A stretch of 64,000 nt of DNA from Croceimicrobium sp963974215 (GTDB taxonomy: Bacteria; Bacteroidota; Bacteroidia; Flavobacteriales; Schleiferiaceae): positions 538,250-602,249 of the forward strand of contig CAXBBL010000001.1 of assembly GCA_963974215.1 (NCBI GenBank), given 5' to 3'. The position numbers and the translations under genes were made by a program. Shown in pieces: positions 52,845-61,009 of the stretch (positions are counted from its first letter, which is position 1; every line of letters begins with the position of its first letter). A model generated the notes under the pieces. The model was not told where the DNA came from, made no database searches, and saw nothing but the letters and a program-made list of their open reading frames with translations.

Positions 52845-55175
52845 ATGCCAAGTTGCAAGTGCAATAAAATAAAAGGAAAAACTTTACTAAAAAGCATAGC
52901 GCATTGGGCGCTATGCTTTTTTCTTTTTTCAACAGGTACGGCTTTGGCACAGATTAGGGCTGGTCAGTCTTTTTCTACTGTACCGTCGGATGGGGCAACC
53001 CCATTACGGTTGACTAGAAATATTAATCACCTTTACATTTACGCCTTAAATAATGGTTGTGCTAGTGTTGAGATTGCGAGTTTAAAATATAAAGTTAGTC
53101 TCGCATTAAAAAAGGATTCACTACACCTAATAGCATTACCGTACTGGCCCCAAAACTTTGATACTATTTTTAATAATACCCTTGAGGTTAAAAGTAATGT
53201 CCCTATCAATGTCTACCAAGGTAGCAACACTTTAGACTTGCGTCCTATTTTAAGAGGAACCCTTAACGACACTTTACGTAACCGACATCTATCCAGCATA
53301 GCGCTGGCATTGAACGATAAAAAGTTTTTCGACAATAACTATTTCCAATTTTTTTCAGTTCCCCAAGGAAATTTAAATTATGAACTAAATATCCACGGAC
53401 CGGGGTACGGAATAGCTGGTTTGCTTTATCATGCCTTAAGCTTAGAAGATGCGAATAGCATGGAAAGTTACTTTAATTGCTATTTGCTAGACGGCACTTC
53501 TCAGAGCCTGAAGGATACAATCCTGTTTTCCCTAAACCAAAGAGAAGGGAATTATTTTGGTCTCCTAGGGGGTCATTCAAATGGACAGTTCGGTGGGCTA
53601 GATTGGCCGAGTGAAAGCTATACCCTTAGCTTAAATGCAAAACCCTTTAAGAGCTTTGTCCATTCAGCTGTGGGTATTGCTAATTATGGTTATACTTTAG
53701 GGTTTAATGCCCAAGGGGTGGTGCCCATGCTACTGGAAGATACGGTGCCTTTATTTACTTTTCTAGAACTTAAACCCGAGTCTGCTTTAGAAACCGCCTA
53801 CCACTTTCCTGCGTTTTTAAGCTATGCTGGTCAATGTATAAGTCTGCAGGCTTTGGAGGATAGTACCGATATTTTTGTAAATGGCACTTTTATAAGGCGT
53901 TTGGATCGGGCCAAGCGCTTTGATACGCTGTTTACGGAAGACCTTAGCATTATTGCTAATCATCCCATTAGTGCCATAGTTCATCCTATGCCCGATAGCC
54001 TTGGTAATTATACGCCCCCTAATGGGGTAGCAAGGAGCTCCTTTGCTCTGCAAGCTAATGGCGACCAAGAATTAATTAAGCATAGTCGGGTGCCTACTTT
54101 GCACCAAAATGCGGATATAATCAATATTTTAAGTATCGTATGCCGCAGTGCCGATACCGCCTCCTTGAGCATTAATAACAATCCCCCTTCGGGCAGCTGG
54201 CAAACTTTTGTAGGTGACCCATCTTGGAGCTACCTAAATGAGACCGTGGGTTTGGGCGTGCATGATGTACAGAGCCCTCAAGGTTTTCATGGTTACTTTT
54301 ATACCAGTGCCGATTATCGGCCGGATACCATATTTGCGAACTATGCTTTTGTGCTTACTGAGTACAGTCCTTGGCCGGTGGATAGTTTTAAAACTCATTT
54401 AGGAGCTAGTGCCCAAAATTTAAGGGAGTTTTCCACTTGGCGCGATAGCGGTACAATATTTTGCCCTGGCGATACCCTCTACCTAAAACCGCCTGCTTTG
54501 CGCCATTCAACCTGGCAATGGCTTATTAACGATAGCCTAGCCCTCGTCCAGCCTGTGGAAGAAAATGCAGGTGGAGTGGTAGCTTTAGTCGTTCCCAATT
54601 GGCCAAGTTTTGAACTAAAGCTGCAAGACCAAGCGGGATGTTTAGTTCCCCAAACTACCCAAGTTAAGGTACGAGCCTTTGATGATCCTGAAATTTTTTA
54701 TCGAGCGGAAAGTACCTGTTCAGGACAGAAAGTTGAACTACAATTGGGAAATCCTTTAACCAATGAAACCATTACTTGGCAAATTGAAGATCAGATTAAA
54801 GAAGGAGCGGCGGTAGTTTTTAATTTAAACCAAGTATCGGATAGCCTTCAGTTTGAGTTGACACGGGAAATAGAGGGCTGTAGCTATTCTTTAAGTTTTA
54901 AAAAGAGTCTTGATCAAGGAGACCCCGATGCGCAACTAATCCCGAATGTTTTAAGTCCTAATGGCGATGGGCAAAACGATGTTTGGTGTTTTGAGAACTG
55001 GGCAGGCTTTGAAAATTGTTTTGCCATTGAAATTGCTAATCGTTGGGGGCGGAGCGTTTTTAGCAGCAGCGATCCGAGTACCTGTTGGGCACCCAAGCGT
55101 GAAGATAGTGGCGTTTATTATTACACCTTGCGGCTAGGCAATACTCAAAAGAAAGGATTTATTACTCTGTTTTAG
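52845..55175 (+). CDS. T9SS type B secreted protein with IgGFc-binding-like N-terminal domain
   Basis: A 776-residue surface protein with a long signal region (residues 1-36, ending STGTALAQ). Residues ~90-420 resemble the IgGFc-binding N-terminal domain of Bacteroidota surface proteins (LHLIALPYWPQNFDTIFNN; LEVKSNVPINVYQGSNT). The last ~90 residues are the gliding motility-associated type B sorting domain (IPNVLSPNGDGQNDVWCFEN ... GVYYYTLRLG). Adhesin or surface-matrix function is likely by family. The signal-peptide codons lie within a perfect hairpin at 52890-52923 that looks like a terminator. Broken copies of the 5' end lie at 28.7 and 31.0 kb. Confidence 0.85.
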   Translation: MPSCKCNKIKGKTLLKSIAHWALCFFLFSTGTALAQIRAGQSFSTVPSDGATPLRLTRNINHLYIYALNNGCASVEIASLKYKVSLALKKDSLHLIALPYWPQNFDTIFNNTLEVKSNVPINVYQGSNTLDLRPILRGTLNDTLRNRHLSSIALALNDKKFFDNNYFQFFSVPQGNLNYELNIHGPGYGIAGLLYHALSLEDANSMESYFNCYLLDGTSQSLKDTILFSLNQREGNYFGLLGGHSNGQFGGLDWPSESYTLSLNAKPFKSFVHSAVGIANYGYTLGFNAQGVVPMLLEDTVPLFTFLELKPESALETAYHFPAFLSYAGQCISLQALEDSTDIFVNGTFIRRLDRAKRFDTLFTEDLSIIANHPISAIVHPMPDSLGNYTPPNGVARSSFALQANGDQELIKHSRVPTLHQNADIINILSIVCRSADTASLSINNNPPSGSWQTFVGDPSWSYLNETVGLGVHDVQSPQGFHGYFYTSADYRPDTIFANYAFVLTEYSPWPVDSFKTHLGASAQNLREFSTWRDSGTIFCPGDTLYLKPPALRHSTWQWLINDSLALVQPVEENAGGVVALVVPNWPSFELKLQDQAGCLVPQTTQVKVRAFDDPEIFYRAESTCSGQKVELQLGNPLTNETITWQIEDQIKEGAAVVFNLNQVSDSLQFELTREIEGCSYSLSFKKSLDQGDPDAQLIPNVLSPNGDGQNDVWCFENWAGFENCFAIEIANRWGRSVFSSSDPSTCWAPKREDSGVYYYTLRLGNTQKKGFITLF
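52889..52923 (+). other. Terminator-like hairpin inside the signal-peptide codons
   Basis: AAAAAGCATAGCGC pairs perfectly with GCGCTATGCTTTTT around ATTGG and is followed by TTTTTTCTTTTTT, 45 bp into the reading frame. The equivalents at about 28810-28842 and 31085-31117 keep the stem with one G-T pair. Confidence 0.75.
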
Positions 55176-55180
55176 CTAAC

Positions 55181-55325
55181 ATGTGTTCGGTATAAAATTT
55201 GGCCTCAGACTTCTTCTAAATTGACGGTTCTTGTCCTTTGCTTGTTTTTTTTCAGCAGGGTAGATGCGTTATTAGTAGAATTTGTTTGATAAAACCTTAG
55301 ACTTTAGTTTATAGTCGAACTCAGC
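55181..55325. repeat. MITE-like intergenic repeat (copy 4, diverged)
   Basis: The left end TGTGTTCGGTATAAAATTTG followed by GCCTCAGACTTC and the right end ACTTTAGTTTATAGTCGAAC followed by TCAGC form imperfect inverted repeats related to those at 44374-44570. The interior differs. It fills the gap between the type B T9SS gene and the TolC gene. Confidence 0.55.
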
Positions 55326-55328
55326 CCC

Positions 55329-56651
55329 TTAATTGGCATTCATCAAGGTCCCCGCCACTCGTTGCAAATCAATCTCCGCCACCTTTGCTTGGTATTGCAA
55401 ATTGTTTAGCGATGCTTTAGAGTTGATATAGTTAATCTGCGCTTCGCGCAATTGCACATTATTTACTTGTCCTAAACGATAGGCCTCTTTGGTACGCTGA
55501 TAATTTAGCAAAGCCACCGCTAAATTGCGTTTTTCCATGGCGGAAATTTTTTGCGCATGCTTGTAATTCAACCAAGCATTGGCCAAGTCTGTTTTTAACT
55601 GTAAACGGGCTTGTTCGGTGGCTAGTTCCGATTGAAAAACGGCGATGCGAGCTACTTCAACTGCCGTTTGACTGCGATAACTGTTGAATAAATTCCACTG
55701 GGCGCTGAGTCCGTATTGCCAGCCGGTACTTTGACTTAAGCGTAAAAACCCGCCTTCGTTTTCTTGGCGACTGTAATTATAGCCCGCATTGGCGGCTACC
55801 TCCGGCATACGATCGCTCCAGGCTACGTTCAGGTTGCGCTTTTGCAATTCGCGGTTTACCTGCGCTTGTATAATGGCGGCATTATTTTGCATGGCCGATT
55901 GATGCAAGGGCACATACTCGAGATTGTCGCTTAGCTCAACCAAGGTATCGACCTTTACAATAGTATCTATTGGAAAGTTCAGCAGGAAATTCAGCTGACG
56001 CATGCCTTGCTGGAAATCGCGCTGACTGTTTAAATAGGTTACACTATCTCTGCGTAAATCTACTAACGCACTTAAGGCTTCAATGCGACTACTGCTGCCC
56101 AGTTCTACCGCAATTTCTGCCCTTTCGTAGCGTTCTTGCGAAAGCTTAATCGCCTCCTTGGCGATAAGCATCAATTCCTCTTGACGCGCTAGGTTATAAT
56201 AGGCATTAAAGACGCTCAGCAAGGTGTTTTCAATGGTGAAGCGCAATTGCACATCAGAAAGGTCCTCTTGCAGCTGTAGCCGCTTTAAATTGTTCAAGCG
56301 ACCTAAGCCATCAAAAAGGACATAACTGGCATTAATACCCGCTTGATAATTATCAGAAACAGCATCGTTAAACTCTTGCTCTACCAAAGGAGCGCCGTCG
56401 CCACCCACGGCCAATTGTTGCTGCTGATCTACCTGCGAGTGATTAAAAGAGCCACTGGCGTTTAACTGAGGCAAGAGTCCCGCATTCCCCCAATTATTGT
56501 TTTTATCGGCGATGCGCAAATCTTGCTCGGCTACTTTAATGCTAAGGTTCTGCTCTAAAGCGCGGGCTACGGCATTTTTTAAGCTTAGCTTTTCTTGGGC
56601 TTGCGCCGAGATGCTTAAAAGGAATACGAGGGGAAGGATATATTTAATCAT
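55329..56651 (-). CDS. TolC-family outer-membrane efflux protein
   Basis: A 440-residue outer-membrane factor with a signal peptide ending ISAQAQ. Two repeated helical-hairpin halves are visible, with typical TolC motifs LKNAVARALEQNLSIKVAEQ at the start and AYRLGQVNNVQLREAQINYI in the second half. It provides the outer-membrane duct for the RND pump encoded upstream. The ATG at 56651 (MIKYILPLVF) overlaps the end of the pump gene by eight bases; an alternative at 56669 adds six residues. Last gene of the efflux operon. Confidence 0.92.
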   Translation of the reverse strand: MIKYILPLVFLLSISAQAQEKLSLKNAVARALEQNLSIKVAEQDLRIADKNNNWGNAGLLPQLNASGSFNHSQVDQQQQLAVGGDGAPLVEQEFNDAVSDNYQAGINASYVLFDGLGRLNNLKRLQLQEDLSDVQLRFTIENTLLSVFNAYYNLARQEELMLIAKEAIKLSQERYERAEIAVELGSSSRIEALSALVDLRRDSVTYLNSQRDFQQGMRQLNFLLNFPIDTIVKVDTLVELSDNLEYVPLHQSAMQNNAAIIQAQVNRELQKRNLNVAWSDRMPEVAANAGYNYSRQENEGGFLRLSQSTGWQYGLSAQWNLFNSYRSQTAVEVARIAVFQSELATEQARLQLKTDLANAWLNYKHAQKISAMEKRNLAVALLNYQRTKEAYRLGQVNNVQLREAQINYINSKASLNNLQYQAKVAEIDLQRVAGTLMNAN

Positions 56652-59600
56652 GTTCACTGTCCATTTCAATTACGGCAGGCTCTACTTCTTCGTGATTGGG
56701 CTTCTGGCCCGACCAAAACCATAAACCATAAACTTTGGCGTGGTTGAGGTAGCTCAGTAAAACCGGCAATAAAACCAGAGTTAAGAAGGTGGCCATTACA
56801 ATTCCATAAGCGAGAGAAATCGCCATGGGAATTAAAAACTGCGCTTGTACACTTTTCTCTAAAATTAAAGGCGCTAATCCCGCTACCGTCGTGGCACTGG
56901 TTAAGAGTATCGCGCGAAAGCGTGACAAACCCGCTTGGGCTACCGCATCGGCAAAGTCGAGACCTTCTTTTAGGTAATTATTCATCTTGCTAACCAGCAC
57001 TAATGAGTCGTTTACAATCACCCCAATCAGGGCGATAATTCCTAAAAAGGAGAAGATACTGAGCGGAATGCCATGCAAATAATGTCCCCAAGCTACGCCC
57101 ACCAAACTAAGGGGAATGAGGGTAAATATTACTACGGCCTGGTAAAAACTGCGGAAGGTAAAAGTGATCACCAGAATAATTAATACTAAAACTAAAGGCA
57201 AAGTAAGCTTCGCGGATTCAATGGTTTTTTGTGCTTCGCGGTTTTGGCCTTCATAGAGCACTTCAATTTCGGGGAAATCGGCTAAAATGGGAGGTAATAG
57301 TTCGTCGCGCACCTTGGCAATCATATCAGGAGCAGAACCATTGGGGTCCATTAAATCGGCTTCCACCTTAATTTCACGCGCACCATCGAGGTGATTAATG
57401 CTAAGGGTACCACGGCTAATTTCGTAATCGGCAATATCGCGTAAAGGGTAACTTCCTCCTTGGGGACTGCGAATAAACATATCCTCCAAATTGTAGAGGG
57501 AGGCACGGGTAGCATCATCGTAGCGCGTCCAAACCTTTATTTCGTCTTCTTCAATTTGTAAGCGTTGCACTTCCAAACCGAAAAAGCCATTGCGAATTTG
57601 ACTCATCACTGAAGCGGGATTTAAACCCAAGAGATAGGCCTTTTCCTTTAGTTCAATGTCAATTTCACGTACGCCTTCTATGTCGGTATCAATAATATCG
57701 CGCAAGTCAGGAATCTCATTCATCGCCGCTTTAAGGCGATTTTTCACCTCATTTAGCTTCTCATAATCCTTGCCCAAAAGGGAAACAGAGACTGGTTTTC
57801 CAAAAGCACCTACCGTACCGAAAGTGATATTTTCGGCTTCGTAAATGGGTCCCGTTTTTTTGCGCAAGGCATTCACCACCATGGTACTGCCTATCACGCG
57901 ATCTTCGGAGTTTAGTAAGATTATATCAAGGCTGCCTTCATTGCTACTCGGCCCGAGACTTTGCTCAACTAAACGAATAACATCTTTCTCGCCTGGAATT
58001 AAAGGACGCAAGCTATCATTAACCGCATCTGCCGCAAGGCGCACCCGATCTAAATAGCTATTGGTAACATCGCTACGCGTGCCCGCGGGCATTTTTAGAT
58101 TAACTGCAAAATTATCGCGATCAATAAAAGGGAAGTAACTTACTTTAATAATCTTGCCTTCCATTGCGCCTAAAGTAATGAGGAAGAGGGCGATGGAAAA
58201 GGAGAGGATGAGAAACTTATAGCGTAAGGCAAATTCTAGAATGGGCTGATAAAAACGGATACGCGCCTGGTTTAAACCATTTTCTAAAGCTCGTTCCAGC
58301 CTATTCTTCTTGTACTTATGCGTTAAGGCTTTAGAGTGACCAATATGCGAGGGTAATATTATAAGGGCTTCAACTAAGGAAACCGCTAAAGTGGCGATTA
58401 CGATAAAGGACATTTCCGAAAAAAAATCGCCCGCTCTACCGTTGATATAGAAGAAGGTTGAAAAAGCAATAATGGTAGTTAATACTGCCGAAATTACTGC
58501 GGGTAAAACTTCCAGAGTTCCGTCCACAGCCGCTTGAATACGCGACTTTCCTTTTTCATAATGGTGATAAATATTTTCACTTACCACAATGCCATCGTCT
58601 ACTAGAATACCTACCACCACAATCATCCCGAAAAGGGAAATTACGTTAATGGTGACGCCGAAATAAGTAGCAATAATAAACATCCCAAAAAAGGAAATGG
58701 GTAAGCCAGCCGCTACCCAAAAGGCCACTCTAAAGTTGAGGAAGAGGGAGAGGAGGATTAATACTAAAACGACTCCAATCAGGCCATTTTCAATGAGGAG
58801 TTCTTTACGCTGCTCCAAGAGATTTGCCTGGTTGTTAACTACCGTGGCTTCAATAATTTTTTGCTCCTCATTAAACTGGGTTACAAAAGCTTTCACGTTT
58901 TTGGCGGTGCTGAGAATATCTTCGCTATCGGTATTGTTAATGAGGACCTTAACTGCGGTTTTACCATTAAGGCCTACGCCCGCTGGTTCATCGGCAAACT
59001 GTCGTCTTACTTCGGCCACATCGCCCAGGCGTACAATTTTCCCTTGAGGATCGGCTTTAATAACCACTTTCAAAAGATCGGTAGGATCGTAACTTTTATA
59101 ACGGGCGCGAATCAGTAATTCCTCTTCCTCGGTTTTAACCTTACCGCCGGTAATGTCTAAATTGTTGCTAGCAACGGCATTGCTTATGGTGTTGAAATCT
59201 AAACTGTAAGCCCGCATTTTCTCTTGATTAAGGGCGATTTCAATTTCCTCATTAGGCAAGCCTAAAAGCTCCACTTTGCTTATGCCATCTACTTTGCGCA
59301 GTTCATCTTCCAGATTGCGAGCGGTATTTTTAAGACTGCTCAAACTTAGGCCATCTCCCGTAAGGGCGAAAGTAATGGTGAGGGTAAGATTTTCGCGTAG
59401 AAACACGGTAACGGGTTCCATGTTTCCGGGGAAGGAACTAATTTGGTTGACAGCATTTTCTACATCGTCTAAAACCTCTTTGCTATTGGCATTGCGCTCC
59501 ACTTCCACGGTAATGGTGGCCAGATTTTCGCTGCTGCTCGAAGTAAAACGCTCAATGCCGCTAATGCCTTTAAGATTCTCTTCAATTTTGTTCACCACTC

Positions 59601-59787
59601 CTTCTTCAATCTCCACTGGAGAAGCGCCCGGGTAAATCGCATTTACAATAATAAAACGCTCGGGGATAAGCGGAAAGAACGTGGAATTGAGTTGGGTCCA
59701 GGCTACTGCCCCAAAAATTAATGATCCGAAAAGGAGCACATTAACGGTAATGGGGTATTTGATGAAAAATTCTAGGAAACGCTTCAT
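56644..59787 (-). CDS. RND-family efflux pump permease
   Basis: A 1047-residue HAE1/AcrB-type proton-driven exporter with 12 membrane helices and two large periplasmic loops. N-terminal IKYPITVNVLLFGSLIFGAV and YPGASPVEIEEGVVNKIEE are typical. The helix-4 motif GMIVVVGILVDDGIVVSENI contains the two proton-relay aspartates, and GIIALIGVIVNDSLVLVSKM is the second-half equivalent. It belongs with the adaptor (two bases upstream) and TolC (overlapping downstream) in one operon. The substrate is unknown: drugs, detergents or lipids are possible. Confidence 0.95.
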   Translation of the reverse strand: MKRFLEFFIKYPITVNVLLFGSLIFGAVAWTQLNSTFFPLIPERFIIVNAIYPGASPVEIEEGVVNKIEENLKGISGIERFTSSSSENLATITVEVERNANSKEVLDDVENAVNQISSFPGNMEPVTVFLRENLTLTITFALTGDGLSLSSLKNTARNLEDELRKVDGISKVELLGLPNEEIEIALNQEKMRAYSLDFNTISNAVASNNLDITGGKVKTEEEELLIRARYKSYDPTDLLKVVIKADPQGKIVRLGDVAEVRRQFADEPAGVGLNGKTAVKVLINNTDSEDILSTAKNVKAFVTQFNEEQKIIEATVVNNQANLLEQRKELLIENGLIGVVLVLILLSLFLNFRVAFWVAAGLPISFFGMFIIATYFGVTINVISLFGMIVVVGILVDDGIVVSENIYHHYEKGKSRIQAAVDGTLEVLPAVISAVLTTIIAFSTFFYINGRAGDFFSEMSFIVIATLAVSLVEALIILPSHIGHSKALTHKYKKNRLERALENGLNQARIRFYQPILEFALRYKFLILSFSIALFLITLGAMEGKIIKVSYFPFIDRDNFAVNLKMPAGTRSDVTNSYLDRVRLAADAVNDSLRPLIPGEKDVIRLVEQSLGPSSNEGSLDIILLNSEDRVIGSTMVVNALRKKTGPIYEAENITFGTVGAFGKPVSVSLLGKDYEKLNEVKNRLKAAMNEIPDLRDIIDTDIEGVREIDIELKEKAYLLGLNPASVMSQIRNGFFGLEVQRLQIEEDEIKVWTRYDDATRASLYNLEDMFIRSPQGGSYPLRDIADYEISRGTLSINHLDGAREIKVEADLMDPNGSAPDMIAKVRDELLPPILADFPEIEVLYEGQNREAQKTIESAKLTLPLVLVLIILVITFTFRSFYQAVVIFTLIPLSLVGVAWGHYLHGIPLSIFSFLGIIALIGVIVNDSLVLVSKMNNYLKEGLDFADAVAQAGLSRFRAILLTSATTVAGLAPLILEKSVQAQFLIPMAISLAYGIVMATFLTLVLLPVLLSYLNHAKVYGLWFWSGQKPNHEEVEPAVIEMDSEHD

Positions 59788-59789
59788 CC

Positions 59790-60899
59790 TTATTGACTAA
59801 TAATTTTCACGGGCATGCCTACATAGGCGCCTGCAATGGGTTTTTGGGGAATCAAATCGCCATTTTTTAGACCGCGTACAATTACCATTTCAGGACTTTG
59901 ATGCAAGATTTCTAGGCTAGTTTCCGCCAAAACGGAATCTTTAACCACGTAAATACTAGCTTTTTTGTGCAACAACTTACGCGACAAGGCCATGGCATTT
60001 TCCAGGCTTGGACCCGAAATGGTTCCCTTTAAATATTCACCGTCTACCAAGCGCGTATCTTCTAAAAGGACATAGATATTTAGACGCTGCGTACTGGGGT
60101 CAATTTTGGCATTTTTACGGAAAACAATGCCCTTGTATTCGTGGCCGCTTTCGCTAGATGACAAATAAACGGTGTCGCCGATATTAACTAAAGGAGCCTC
60201 GGTAGTGCTGAGAGAGGTGAGCATTTCAAATTTTCCTTGGCCCATAAATTCGCCCAGTTTTTGCCCCACTCGCACCAATTGACCGGGCTTTACTAAAGCT
60301 TCCGTTAGGCTGCCATCAAAAGGCGCACGAATTTGATATTTCTCCAAACGAATGCGGGCACTTTCGGCATTCTGATAAGCACTGTAAATACCTCGCGCGT
60401 TGAGAAATAAGCGCAACTTTTCATCATCGGTGCTTTTGGGTGCTTCCCATTTTCCCGCGCTAATGTTTTGCAGATGTTTATACCAAGTATCAAAATGGGT
60501 GGGGAAGTCGATTTTAATATCGGGAATCACTTGCCCGAGCACATTAGTATATTGACTTTTTAAAGCGCGGTAACTGCTGCTGGCCTCGCTATTATCAAGG
60601 TCTAAAAGTATTTCTCCCTTGCGGTAGATGCGTCCTGCATCGAACTTGGTGGCTTGCAAACTTAAAACGCCGTTTACCTCGGCAAAGAGGTCGATTTTTT
60701 GTTGCGCTTGTACCGGTCCATCCACTTTGATATTTAGAAATACCGGCCCGTTTTTAACTTCATCTACACGCAGTGCCTTTAAGCGGGTGATGCTTTTAGG
60801 GTTTTCGGTTTGGGTGCTTTGCGAGAGTCTATTTTTTAGCCAAAAAGCTAAAACAAGAATAAGTAGGCCACCGAGTATGGCCCATTGTCTTTTTTTCAT
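59790..60899 (-). CDS. RND efflux periplasmic adaptor (membrane fusion protein)
   Basis: A 369-residue adaptor with one N-terminal membrane anchor (WAILGGLLILVLAFWL). The lipoyl/barrel-sandwich halves are visible as VDGPVQAQQKIDLFAEVNGV and IRAPFDGSLTEALVKPGQLV. An alpha-hairpin of moderate length lies between them, followed by beta-barrel and membrane-proximal domains (VGDTVYLSS-like ... LVDGEYLKGTI). It bridges the pump and the TolC duct across the periplasm. First gene of the three-gene operon. Confidence 0.92.
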   Translation of the reverse strand: MKKRQWAILGGLLILVLAFWLKNRLSQSTQTENPKSITRLKALRVDEVKNGPVFLNIKVDGPVQAQQKIDLFAEVNGVLSLQATKFDAGRIYRKGEILLDLDNSEASSSYRALKSQYTNVLGQVIPDIKIDFPTHFDTWYKHLQNISAGKWEAPKSTDDEKLRLFLNARGIYSAYQNAESARIRLEKYQIRAPFDGSLTEALVKPGQLVRVGQKLGEFMGQGKFEMLTSLSTTEAPLVNIGDTVYLSSSESGHEYKGIVFRKNAKIDPSTQRLNIYVLLEDTRLVDGEYLKGTISGPSLENAMALSRKLLHKKASIYVVKDSVLAETSLEILHQSPEMVIVRGLKNGDLIPQKPIAGAYVGMPVKIISQ

Positions 60900-61009
60900 T
60901 TTATAGAGAGCTTAGATAGGTCGATTCAAGGTACAAAGGTAAATTTTTTAAGAGGCCAATTTGCTTTAACAAGACCTTAGCGATAATTGCATTTATATAA
61001 TCTATTGTT

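Noticed and set aside
57845..59635. Plus-strand frames opposite the RND pump
   Set aside because: Low-complexity Arg/Ser-rich shadows of the pump gene.
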